Positions 47,322 to 58,328 of a DNA stretch of 64,000 nucleotides are shown piece after piece. Source of the DNA: Escarpia spicata (Eukaryota; Annelida; Polychaeta; Sabellida; Siboglinidae); contig CAXEFP010000887.1 of assembly GCA_963995525.1 (NCBI GenBank), positions 1,853,173 to 1,917,172 on the forward strand, given 5' to 3'. Within the stretch, counting starts at the first letter, position 1; each line of letters begins with the position of its first letter. The notes under the pieces are model-generated. The model worked only from the letters and a program-made list of their open reading frames with translations, searched no databases and was not told where the DNA came from. A program made the translations under genes and the position numbers.

Positions 47322-48671
47322 CAGGCTATATGCGCAACGCCACTGCTATCAGCGCCCATGAGGTTACAAGCAATGTTGCTAAGACTGCAACCGTACGGCC
47401 TGAACGTGACGTACAAGTCAAGCAAGGAAATCAATGCGCTCACAATATAGAAACATTATAAAAACAATTAAAATAATATATAAAATAGTTATAAATTAAT
47501 ACATTTGCTGAGGCGTGCCTACCTGCCCGATACAGTACCTGATATTGAGCCTGTCATGGTCAATATGATCAACTTCATCGCCGTAACACATACACGATAC
47601 AATCAGTTCCCGGAATGCACAACCAATGAAGTGAACGAGCTACACGCTATGATCCTCAAGGGCTGGCCAGATACATAGCAGGAAACACCGCACACAATCA
47701 GAATGTACTGGACAACACGTGTCGACTCTCCGTATCTGACGGTGTAGTGTACAAACTACAAAGGTATGAGAATCGTGGTGACGCAATGCATGAGGCCAAA
47801 CATGCTTGCACAAATACACGAGTCGCGCATGGGCATAACGAAATGCAAGCAACGAACACTATAAAGGCCAGGGATGACGCAACAAATCGAAAATCTCGCA
47901 CCAGAATAAACAACGAACCGAAACGCTCAGGCCAACGAAAACACCCGATCTGCCTTGGATGGAGGTAGCTACGGACATTTTCGAGTGGGAACGAACTAAC
48001 TACTTGGTCAATGTGGATTACTATTCTAAGTACATAGAAGTCGACAAACTCGAGAATTTGAGCAGCGCAGCAACACTTGATGCCCTCAAGTCGCAGCAGA
48101 AAAATTGAGATCTGACAATGCGACTCAGTTCTCGTCTCGCGAATTTGCGCTATTCTGCAAAGACTACCAGATCGAACATTGCACGTCATCGCCTGCCTTC
48201 TCAGAGTTGAACGGTGAGGCAGAAAGAGCGGTACAGATTGTGAAACGACTTTGGAGAAAGTGTATAGACAAACACTTGGCCTTGCTAGATTACCGCATTA
48301 CGCCGTTGGAAAGCTGTAATGTGTCACAAGCTCAGCTAAGCATGAGTCGCAGGCCTAGAAACAAATTGCCGATCGCCAGAGAGCTTCTAAAGCTAACTGC
48401 CTACGACGTGACAAAAGTAAAACACAGCCTGAACCGGGACAAAGAAAACCAGCGTTACTATCACGACCGGAAAGTCGACGGGGATCTCCCTGTACTTCTA
48501 CCAGGAAAGGACCAGGACCGCGCGTCCGAGCCCTGAAGAATCACAAGCCGCGTCTAGCGTTCGCAGTGCGCTCGTTAATTGTCCATCGCCTCCCACGGGA
48601 ATTGTGACCCGTAGTGGTCGTGTGAGCAAGCCACCAAGACGCCTGGACTTGTGTGAACTATGGCCAGGTTA
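47322..48671 (+). pseudogene. Gypsy RNase H end and integrase
   Basis: Resumes with LQAICATPLLSAPMRLQAML, RLQPYGLNVTYKSSKEI, then RRAYLPDTVPDIEPV after an AT-rich insertion near 47,450-47,505. The zinc-binding N-terminus of integrase is decayed (HESHMGITKCK). The catalytic core shows WMEVATDIFEWERTNYLVNV (first Asp), SDNATQFSSREFALFCKDY (second Asp) and SELNGEAERAVQIVKRLW (Glu). The tail includes RRPRNKLPIARELLK and ends TRSGRVSKPPRRLDLCELW at 48,671. Integrase inserts the element cDNA. Stops at about 47,680 and 48,107 disable it. Confidence 0.85.
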
Positions 48672-49149
48672 ACCGAAGGGCAAACGTCGCGACTGAGACG
48701 TTCCAGTCCCACCATGGCAGAATAATCCCCGAGGAACCCGTAGTTGTTTAGTTCAAGACTGCAGATAGTCTACCCTACAGTCTATTTAACTTTAGATGTG
48801 TTTCAGTAGTAGTTCGCCCACGAAGAGTTGTTCGCAAGAAGAAGCTGAACTTTATATCGTAGTTTCGAGGAAGCACATAATGCCAAGGACACTGATTGTT
48901 TAATAATTTCAGTAATTTGAGCTTTAATTAGAAGTGTGAATAATGGAAAGAAAATGGAAGCAGACGTGGACCTTTATAAATACGTACTTACTTGGAAAAT
49001 GGTACAATTGCGTAAGTACACGTTCATATTTATTAACTATTTATGAACTGAAAGACCATACATTTTTTTAAACAGTACAGTTAATATGTCTTTGAAAGAA
49101 ATGGATATGTAATGTTCAGGCTTGCACTAACTGCGCATGCACGCGATTA

Positions 49150-49219
49150 GCGGCAACCCGTCAATAAACGTATAGAGTTACCACACTGCCATTACATAGT
49201 CGAGTCACGATATGTTACA
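49150..49219 (+). repeat. Gypsy 3' LTR, terminal part
   Basis: Matches 39,671-39,731: cgtcaataaac, tagagttaccacactgcc, gatatgttaca. This marks the right end of the Gypsy element. Between 48,672 and this point there is non-coding DNA presumed to be LTR, but I could not align its start with the left end. Confidence 0.55.
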
Positions 49220-49579
49220 ATCACCTCACATTTTGTGTGTTCGGCCTTTGTCAGCGAACTGAGAATTAACCAACTAATGACCACGTAGGCCAACGGCGCC
49301 ATTTCCTGTGAAAACGGTGCGGTTATTCACGTCTAGCTGTTTGTTCCTGGCGGAAACTCAATTACAGCCGTTGATTTGTTGAGTGCGGCAATACTGTCAG
49401 TCACACGGTCCAATACACAAGTGTAACTATTACAGCGGAGCCAGCAGGCAGGAATAAACAGTCCGTGCAAAGGTGGCTCACTTCAAGACGTACGTGACAG
49501 CCCAATGTCAATTTGCCAACACCAATTACGAGAACCAGGGAGCAATGTCTGGTTTGTTATAATAGCGTGCTATCGACGT

Positions 49580-50150
49580 ATAAGGGCCTACTATCTCACT
49601 TCACTCATGTCGGTAACTCGGGTCGAACTCTCTTTCCAAACACTAGTCTTCTTCATGTCCCCACGCTGTCCTTTGTTCCCGTGGTTCCAACCCCACATTT
49701 CCTTTAGCGAGTCGATAAATGTATCATCTGGTCTGACTTGTTCTTCCATGTGTTTGCTGCAACGGGATGGTCTTGGATGCAATCATTATTTCATATTTAT
49801 GTCTACAACAGTGTCTAGCAAATCTCACCCTTATTTCATGGATCTTCTGAGTAATTTCGTTTGTATCTCTATACAAGTGACACGTGTTTTCCCCGTTAAT
49901 GTTGAATATGGCTTGCAACATACTTGTAAAACACCCATCTAGTTGCGTTCTGGGTGTCTTTGTTAGTGTCCAAGACTCGCATCCGTGCAGCAGCACAGAC
50001 TCCACCGTTACAACGAACCGCTGTTGCTTGATCTTGCATGAAAGTATAGGCCAATATTTCAAAACAAGTGTTCTTAGTTCGTTTTCATGTTACTGCCTTA
50101 CTGATCTGGATATATTTAGTTGCAAAGCTGGCTCAAGTGCCCGAAGTACA
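49580..50150 (-). mobile_element. LINE reverse transcriptase C-terminal fragment
   Basis: Minus text SCKIKQQRFVVTVESVLLHG, CESWTLTKTPRTQLDGC, VRFARHCCRHKYEIM and PLQQTHGRTSQTR. It resembles the end of RTE-like reverse transcriptases (usual form LLYGCETWTLTK). Only the 3' part of an element is present. Confidence 0.75.
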
Positions 50151-50169
50151 TGATATATTCGACCTTCTC

Positions 50170-50680
50170 CTAATACTAACGTACTATGCAATACTATCAT
50201 GTGCAATTTAAAATCCTGATGCACACATATAAATCCCTGCATGGACATGTTCCAGGATGTATATCGGACATGCTGAATGTGTACAAATCAAGAAGAACGT
50301 TGCGATACATGGATTCAGTGACACTTGAAGTTCCAAGGGCTAGAACAGTTACTTACGGAGACTGAAAATGTCAGTGCTCAGCAGCCAAGTTGTGGAATGC
50401 GCTACTGGCTCACATTCGTGAAGCAAAAACATTGAACACTCTCAAGAGGCTGCTAAAACACATTTGTTACTTGCCCATTTTGGTGCTTAACTCTTTCTAG
50501 TCAGTTTTTATTACATTTTAAAACAGTATACATACATTCATCTTATTATATCCAACCTTCTGAAAATTTACATTTTTTATTATGCTATCGTTTTTATGCT
50601 TTGTTTTTACTGTCCATGATTATTCTATTGATTGTGTACAGCGCTTTTGAGCAGGCTTTTATGTATGAAAATGAATGGAA
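50170..50680 (+). mobile_element. L2-like LINE 3' fragment, copy 3
   Basis: Plus text VQFKILMHTYKSLHGHVPG, ISDMLNVYKSRRTLRYMDS, AAKLWNALLAHIREAKTLNT, KRLLKTHL. The tail gtgtacagcgcttttgagca is of the L2 type. Confidence 0.8.
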
Positions 50681-50841
50681 TGAACTTTCTTACGTTTCAT
50701 CCCAGTTCAGCAGATCTGAGACGGCTGTCCGTGGACTGCTAGTAGCAGTGGTGTCATATGTTGGAACTACAAGCATTTTCTTCTAGTCTTGATTAAGCAA
50801 GCCCCGTGATGACGTGATCTGCCAAGAAAATCGATGCTTTC

Positions 50842-51182
50842 GCCATGAAGAGCCTCCGACGCCTCGCGAACATAAAGTGGGTCAATATCAGCAATAACAC
50901 GATCATGGAACGTACCGGTCAGAAGCATGCATCAATACTCATCACCCAGCAACGCCTTCGATGGTTCGGCCACCTGCAATGTATAGCACCAAACTACCCT
51001 GCCGCTCTATTATACCAATTCCACCCACAAAACACCGGCTGGAAACGGCGCCGTGGGCGTCCTCGCCGTCGATGGATCGACTGTGGCACGATTTGGATGG
51101 CCTGGGCCTCACGCTTGAGGCGGTCGAGCAGCTGGCCGTTGACCGCCTCACCTGGAAGGCGGTGATAAAGGATGTGGTGTGA
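50842..51182 (+). mobile_element. LINE C-terminal fragment
   Basis: Plus text KSLRRLANIKWVNISNNTIM, ERTGQKHASILITQQRLRWF, GHLQCIAPNYPAALLY, RRGRPRRRWID, then after a frameshift LDGLGLTLEAVEQLAVDRLT ending KDVV and a stop. These are typical closing motifs of a reverse transcriptase protein. The rest of the element is missing. Confidence 0.8.
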
Positions 51183-51199
51183 CCTGTACGCTGGATATC

Positions 51200-51850
51200 C
51201 GGCAAGAGCCCTAAATTCAAGTAAGTGAATGACTTGTCCCTCATGATCGAGGGCAGACTGCTACACGCTGTGTAATCCGTGAGAAATCTTGGAGTTAGTA
51301 TGGACAGCGGCTTGACAATGGAGAAACAGGTGAATGCGATCTCCAAGTCCTGTTTCTACCACATCCGAAATATCGACAAAGTCCGACAATACATCGCAAA
51401 TGACGCCTGTAAGAGTCTAGTCCAGGCACTGGTAACATCTCGCCTGGACTATGGTAACGCGCTGCTGTAAGGTTTGCCTCTGGTATACAGAACTGCGCTG
51501 CTCGCCTAATCACCAGGACACGCAAGAGCGAACTACATTGGCTGCCAGTGAAATACCGGCTTAGCTGTAAAGTCAACACTTGTACTTATAAACTGCTGAA
51601 CGGATTGGCACCGGCATACATGAGTGACATTGTGCAGAAGCATCAACCTATTCGTACCTTAAGATCAACGGATAAGTCACTTCTCGTCGTATATGTGCTG
51701 CGGACAGTAACTTATGGTGAACGTTGTTTCAGGAGAAACCCGCGGCCATACTGTGGAACGTCTTGCCTGAAAACACTAAATAACTGAACACTCTCAGCTT
51801 TTTCAAGAGACATTTAAAAACATATCTCTAAACTGACGTACGTACGACTG
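51200..51850 (+). mobile_element. L2-like LINE 3' fragment, copy 4
   Basis: Plus text VRNLGVSMDSGLTMEKQVNA, CFYHIRNIDKVRQYI, VQALVTSRLDYGNALL, then in other frames LHWLPVKYRLS-like words (TGLAVKS region), LNGLAPAYMSDIVQKHQPIR and FKRHLKTY-like end. Frames are broken after 51,470. Confidence 0.8.
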
Positions 51851-51964
51851 ACGTGATCGAGTCACGCTCTCGTTTTAATGACATTGATATACTAATGATT
51901 TATTCGTACATTTTTGGTTTGGTCCGTTGCGACATCCTGGCCGCTCGTATCCTCACCCGACCCG

Positions 51965-53458
51965 ACTCACTGTCCATTACGTCCTCCTCCACAATCTATG
52001 TCACCTCCATGTCTCTCCTCACCACGACACCCTGTCCATTCCGTCCTCATCCACAACCTCTGTCACCCCCATGTCTTTCCTCACCACGAAGCCTTGTCCA
52101 TTGTGTCCCCCTCCACAACTTCTGTCACCTACATGTTTCTCTTTACCACGACTTCCTCTCCATTCCGTCCTCCTCCACAACCTCTGTCACCTCCATGTCT
52201 CTCCTAACAACGACGCACTGTCTATTGCGTCATCGTCCACAATCTCTGTCTCCTCCGTGCCTCTCCTCCCCATGACGACCTCTCTATTGCGTCCTCCTCC
52301 ACAATCCGTGTGACCTGCATGTCTCTACTGACCATGACGCCCTGTCTTTTGCGTCATCCTCCACAATCTCTGTCTCCTTCATGTCTCTCCTGACAACGAC
52401 GCCCTGTCTATTGCGTCCTCTTCCACAACATAGCTCACCTCCATGTCTCTCCTGACCATGACGCCCTGTCTTTTGTGTCCTCCTCCATAACATCTGTCAC
52501 CTCCATGTATCTCCGCACCACGACGCCCTGTCCATTGCGTCCTCCTCCACAACATCTGTCACCTCCATGTCTCTCCGCATCACGACGCCCTGTCCATCGC
52601 GTCCTCTTCCACAACCTTTGTCACCTCCATGTCTCTCCTCATCACGACGCCCTGTCCATTACGTCCTTCTCTACAACCTCTCTCACCTCCATGTCTCTCC
52701 TCATCACGACGCCCTGTCCATTACGTCCTTCTCTACAACCTCTCTCACCTCCATGTCTCTCCTGACCATGGCGCCCTGTTTATTGCGTCCTCCTCCACAA
52801 CATCTGTCACCTTCATGTCTCTCCTCACCATGACGCCGTCTTTTGTGTCCTCCTCCACAACATCTGTCACCTCCATGTATCTCCGCACCATGACGCCCTG
52901 TTCATTGCGTCCTCCTCCACAACATCTGTCATATCCATGTCTCTCCTCACCACGACACCCTGTTCATTGCGTCCTCTTCCACAACCTTTGTCACCTCCAC
53001 GTCTCTCCTCATCACGACGTCCTGTCCATTACGTCCTTCTCTACAACCTCTCTCACCTCCATGTCTCTCCTTATCACGATGCCCTGTCCATTACGTCCTT
53101 CTCTACAACCTCTCTCACATCCATGTCTCTCCTGACCATGGCGCCCTGTTTATTGCGTCCTCCTCCACAACATCTGTCACGTTCATGTCTCTCCTCACCA
53201 TGACGCCCTGTCTACTGCGTCATCCTCCACAACATCTGTTATCTCCATGTCTCTCCTCACCATGACAACCTGTCTATTGTGTTCTCCTTCACAATATCTG
53301 TCACCTCCATGTCTCTCCTGACCATGACGCCCTGTCTATTGTGTCCTCTTGCACAATCTCTGTGACCTCCATGTCTCTCCTGGCCATGACGCCGTCTATT
53401 GCGTCATCCTCCACAACATATGTCACCTCCATGCCTCTCCTCATCACGGAAACACCTT
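51965..53458 (+). repeat. 62-bp minisatellite
   Basis: About 24 units of 62 bp: cacctccatgtctctcctca, ccacgacgccctgtccattg, cgtcctcctccacaaca, tctgt. Several units form duplicated blocks, such as the near-identical pair at 52,623-52,750 and its relative at 53,045-53,170. Open frames in all three phases reflect stop-free sequence. Confidence 0.95.
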
Positions 53459-53460
53459 AC

Positions 53461-54725
53461 TAAAAGCGAGGTCATGCTTAACAAATAGGTTATGTTTTTT
53501 GGAAGATATCACTAAGTGGGTAGATGATGGGTCACCAGTAGATATCATCTACTTAGATTTTCAAAAAGCTTTCGTCAAAAGTGCCACATCAAAGATTACT
53601 GCTTAAGCTAAAGGCCCATGGCATATGAAATGGAATAATTAACTGGATAGAAAAATGGCTGATTGACAGAAGACAACGGGTAGTTGTTGATGGGAAGGCT
53701 TCAAACTAGAAATCAGTTTTGAGTGGGGTTCCACAGGGATCAGTACTGGGACCTATATTATTCTTAATATATATATAAACGATTTGGACGATGATATAGC
53801 TAGCAAGGTGTTGAAATTTGCAGATGATACAAAAGTGTTTAGAAGGATTAAAAGTGATGGAGATAGACAGCATTTACAAGATGATCTTGACAGGTTGATC
53901 AAATGGTCTGAAAAGTGGCAAATGTTGTTCAATTTTGGGAAATGTAAATGCCTTCATACAGGACATGGAAACGAATATGTAGACTATACAATGGGGGGTG
54001 TATTAAGTACTACTGTAAAAGAAAAAGACTTAGGGCTGACAATTGGTGCTGACATGAAGGTTTCAGAGCAGTGTGGAATTGCAGCTTCAAAATGAAATCA
54101 AATCCTTGGATTGATTAGGCGAAAATATATAGCATATAAAGAAAAAGAACTAATAATACCGCTGTACAAAACAATAGTCAGGCCTCATTTAGAATATTGT
54201 ATACAAGCGTGGAGGCCATACCGCAAGAAGGACATAGATATGCTAGAAAGACTACAGAGGAAAGCGACTAAAATGATACAAAAACTTAGGGTTCTTAGTT
54301 ATGAAAAATGCCTAAAAGAATGTGGTTTAACAACACTAGAGACCAGGAGATTGAGAAGAGATCAGATAGAAGTGTTTAAAATATTGAATGGTTATGAAAA
54401 TATTGATAGAATTTTTTTTTTTTCAGTTAAGAAAGATAGAAAGACTAGAGGACATGAAGCTACATTAGTAAAGGAGCAGTGTAGATTAGACGTAAGAAAG
54501 TTCTCATTTTCACAAAAGATTGTGAATGAATGGAACAGATTTTCTGATGATTGTGTGGGTGCTAGTAGTGTGAATGTTTAAAAATAAAATCGACACATAC
54601 CTCAGAAGGGCTGGATATATGTAGATAAAAGGGTTGGACTCTCGATAAGCCAAAGGGCTTCCTTGTCCACCTGCCATCTAGAGTTAATTCTCTGGATGGC
54701 AATCTTGTTAAATCTTCTTAAATAA
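53461..54725 (+). mobile_element. CR1-like LINE, copy 2, 5'-truncated
   Basis: Same element as 43,876-47,316 in plus orientation. It begins abruptly at KARSCLTNRLCFLEDITKW, against the 62-bp array, and continues SPVDIIYLDFQKAF, SGVPQGSVLGPIL, KFADDTKVFRRIKSDGDRQH and RPHLEYCIQAWRPYRKKDID, to LTTLETRRLRRDQIEVFKIL. The 3' tail (ggactctcgataagccaaag, then aatcttgttaaatcttctta) matches the left end of the first copy. A frameshift follows QKAF and stops occur near 53,710 and 53,775. Confidence 0.9.
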
Positions 54726-54884
54726 GGAAACTGAAAATGCAATGCTGCCATCTGGCGAATTGTGTGCTTACTATGTATTTGTGCCAGCGACTGGCGCAAT
54801 GTCGAGTCATCTTTACAAGGACAGATTGTAGGGAATGGAAGAAGGGTGAGTAGGGAGAGAGCCCGGGTCAATACGAAGAGAAGG

Positions 54885-55258
54885 GTAGGGTTGGGAGGAG
54901 GGGTGTAGTGGAAGGGAGACTGGAGGAAGGAGTGAATGAGTTGTATCTGACCCTGACAGGGTTGGGAGGAGGGACTGGAGGAAAGGGTGAATGAGTTGTA
55001 TCTGACATGTGACAGGGTTGGGAGGGGTGTAGAGGAAGGAAGAATGGAGGAAGGGGTGAATGAATTATATCTGACCCTGATGTGTGACAGGGTTAGGAGG
55101 GACTAGAGGAAGGGAGGCTGGAGGAAGGAGTGAATGAGTTGTATCTGACCCTGACATGTGAAAGGGTTGGGAGGAGGGACTAGAGGAAGGTAGACTGGAG
55201 GAAGGGGCGAATGAGTTGCATCTGACACTGACATGTGACAGGGTTGGGAGAACTATTG
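54885..55258 (+). repeat. Degenerate tandem repeat, 56-76 bp period
   Basis: Five units contain gaatgagttgtatctgacc, at about 54,934, 54,989, 55,060, 55,132 and 55,208, joined by purine-rich gggttgggaggagggactag. There are no coding features. Confidence 0.8.
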
Positions 55259-57757
55259 GAAATAGCACAGCAAATTAGCATGCCACATATAACATGGCAG
55301 CTAGATAGGAAGAAACAGAAGGCTAAGCAATGACTCAGTCGTGGAAACAAGGGTGGAAGACAAACAACCCAAGTAGGATAACAATTTAGGAATTTGTAGA
55401 GTACTTTTAATTCACAGAGAAAACACATCAACAAGGGAGTATTTCAACCTTCACCTCCAACATCACCCGGTTGTATATATATCGTAGCACACCAACATGT
55501 GATGCAAATGTTGTCTATGTGCTATGTAGTAAACAGATGGCTGGAGGAAAGGAGCCAACTTGCAAGGTTTCTACAGAGACATCAGTAGGCGACCACATGC
55601 TATTGTTCGACAACTAAAACTACTCTAGTATGAGCGGCTATACTGCCGATACATATATTTTCTGGGGTGTTTGCCAAGGATGGGTGCTGCTGTAATGCAA
55701 TAGTTAATTTTGCCAATTTTAAATGTAGTGTTTGCAAAACTGGATAATACCATACTGTTTTTATTGTTGTGTGTAATTTTAACTGACATGCTTCATACAG
55801 TACAGACGTTAATCAGTAATGTACTTTTCAGGATTTGGACAGAAATTAATCGTGCATATTGCAAGGTACACGTGCCATAACAAGATAACATTTTTGTAAA
55901 AACATTATTGTCACATCTGTGACCATGTACACACATGCTGAATAATGCTAGGCATTGGTAATCAGTATGACAATATTTTCAGACAAACATGTCTATTAAA
56001 ACAGGCAATTATCTTTTTCTTTGTCCCATGATCAGAGGTAATGAGCGAGTAGTGTTTTTGTTTTCACTTATCTGAATTTATTTTAAAGTATGAATTGGCT
56101 TGCTCTTTGCTTAACTAACGTAATACCAGTTCTTGAGGTGTTTATCATAAACGTGTATTACATCCAACTGTACATGGTTAGTAACGTCTGTACTGTTATT
56201 GAGACCTTGACTTTTTTAATAAGTTTGAAGAGACAGTGTTAATGAATGTCAAATATTTCAAAAACGTTCAAGTTAGGGAATAACAAAATAATTGTCTTCT
56301 TGTGTTCCTTTATATAAAAATACATAATACACAAGTTACTATTGATAGTATACATACTTGAATCATGTGAAGTTTGCTTATTACCCCCAATATTAACAAA
56401 AACCCAACATTACCCAGCTAAATGTAGATCTACACACCATAAACTGTGTTCATCTTGGATCCAATGAGCATCCAGTTTTGACCAGGTCAGATATCCACAG
56501 CTAGATGAGCATGTCGATAAATCTTTAAATAATTTACTACAAAAACCTAACATTTTCATTATAACATACTGGCATCTAAAATATAAGGCAACAATGTTGT
56601 ATTTTGAACATAGATATCATTAAACCACACATGGTTCATCCAACTCTGCAAAAGTACAAAAGCAGGCATGGGACATGTGAAATGTTGCACATTTTAATAA
56701 AACGCATCACAAGATTTCTTTCCTCTACAAATCAATTTCTGTGTGGAAAATATTCAGTAAGTATTTAGCATATTTGGCATTTGCGCTCAATAAATACTGT
56801 GTATCTGACCATGACTTTTGTTGGCATGATCTAGTGGTATGATTGCACATAATTACCTTCTCTCCATCATATTAACATCTCTTTGTGTATCTGCCCTTCA
56901 ACATTCAAGGACATTTTACTTCTAGAAAATGTGAACAAATAAAGTAAAATTACAAAGAATTCATATCTACAGGCTAGTGGTACAATTCATTGAGACAATA
57001 GTTAACCTCCTATTTCGCATATACCTAATCTACACATTTCATATCACTGAAGCTACACACAAGTTTACAGTGTCTAGATTATGTTGGCAACATTGAAAAT
57101 ACATCGTTTGTTTTCCTTTGGTTGACTTGTCTCCGCTGCCTAAGTCAATATCTACCCTACTCTTCAGCATTTCCTATTACAGCATCAGGCCCAGCAGAAC
57201 CAACCAACCAATACTCCAACATCTCCCCTCCTGCTGCATAGGCATCAACCTTCATGACATTTTCTTTGGCACTTTTCACGATTTCCGATACTTCTATAAT
57301 TTCATAAATTATGTAATAGATTATTTATCATACACATTTTCCAGCCAGATGACAACAAAACTGTACTTTTGTTTCAAATCAAGTATCAACTTTAAATAAT
57401 AATATTACAAATAAACTTTCTTGTTCTTGTTTTACTTGTTCTGTTAATAAGTTTCAAATCAAGTATCAACCAGCTGAGATCTATAATTTTAATTGGTTAC
57501 ATTTATGTTAATAAAAGTAATAAAGCTTACAAAATAATACATTTTGTTTAAGAAAGAACTGTCTACAACACTGTCCCCAAAACCTAAAGAAACAAGAACA
57601 ATTCAGAGATATATACAATGTAGGAGTTTGTTGGTTCTGCATAGCCCAAAGATACACTGTAGCAACTGGACGGCCACATCAATGAGGGGTGTCAGGGTGC
57701 CACGTCTACGGCAGTTCACGTCGAGCAGGGCAAGACATTGACACCCTGACAGCGTCA
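55259..57757. other. No gene recognised; likely intron or flank
   Basis: AT-rich DNA without family motifs on either strand. A minus frame at about 57,315-57,165 contains coding-like text (SAKENVMKVDAYAAGGEM) but has no clear splice sites, so I do not call it. Confidence 0.35.
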
Positions 57758-57870
57758 GTCCGTGATGATGTCAAAGGGTGCCTTGCCCTGGAAGTACAGG
57801 TTGCTGACACAACCCTCCAGCATCTTCTCATGCTGGCCAAATGTCATGCCGTCCAGGTTAGTCATGCCAC
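57758..57870 (-). CDS. Laminin-G domain exon, C-terminal half (exon c)
   Basis: Minus exon beginning after the acceptor gttatgcttcag at 57,871. It reads GT then GGC ATG: phase 1, coding for GMTNLDGMTFGQHEKMLEGC and VSNLYFQGKAPFDIITD. The GGM.........EGCV.NLYFQG pattern is the end of a laminin-G domain (GG turn, F.GC strand, NG/QG turn). The preceding intron donor in the 51-bp array is also phase 1 and ends NMYIG, so splicing gives the usual YIGG. TGA follows at 57,757-57,755. Removing a GACTGAC-type 4-bp duplication would extend the domain to a DAVRVSMSC ending, so a frameshift is suspected. The gene is unnamed; EGF plus laminin-G is found in neurexin-, Crumbs- and eyes-shut-like proteins. 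Confidence 0.6.
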
Positions 57871-57932
57871 CTGAAGCATAACAACCACTGTCAACCCTCT
57901 GGCAACACTGGCCGAACACACTTCAATTACCC

Positions 57933-57978
57933 TATTCATCACGTACGTGATCTGTTGCCTAGCAAAACCTCAGCCAAG
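57933..57978. repeat. Intronic direct repeat with 62,240-62,288
   Basis: ctattcatcacgtacgtgat and ctgttgcctagcaaaacctc here correspond to cctatccatcacgagac and ctgttgcctagcaaaacctc near 62,250-62,283, same orientation. It lies next to exon c, and the partner lies next to the EGF exon. Confidence 0.6.
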
Positions 57979-58328
57979 TCATCAGAAAATATGTGGTGGG
58001 TTCGGACATTCTGTGGAATATCTTGTTGAAATTCTGGTCACAAAAGTGTTTCTTTAAGGCAAAAACATAAGGCAAAGTTTTTAAAGTGACAACTGTATGC
58101 GGGAATGATTGATTTATGAGATGTCATGCAGCAATAGTAATGTAATTCACACATATATATATATAACCATTAACAACACTGTTGACAAAGCAAAGCTTGA
58201 TGGAGGTTATGTGCAAAATTGAATTGTGACGTAAGCAAAACCGCAACGTAGTGGATACATCAATTATTACACAAACTAACAAAAATACTGGTCCACCAGA
58301 AGGGATAACTTGGTAATTTGTATATACC

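Noticed and set aside
51853..53203. Proline/serine-rich proteins in the 62-bp array
   Set aside because: Open in all three frames because the unit lacks stops. The period is not a multiple of three, so the frames simply cycle.
57165..57330. Possible terminal exon on the minus strand (SAKENVMKVDAYAAGGEM)
   Set aside because: It reads like coding sequence and ends in a stop, but no convincing acceptor or domain match was visible.
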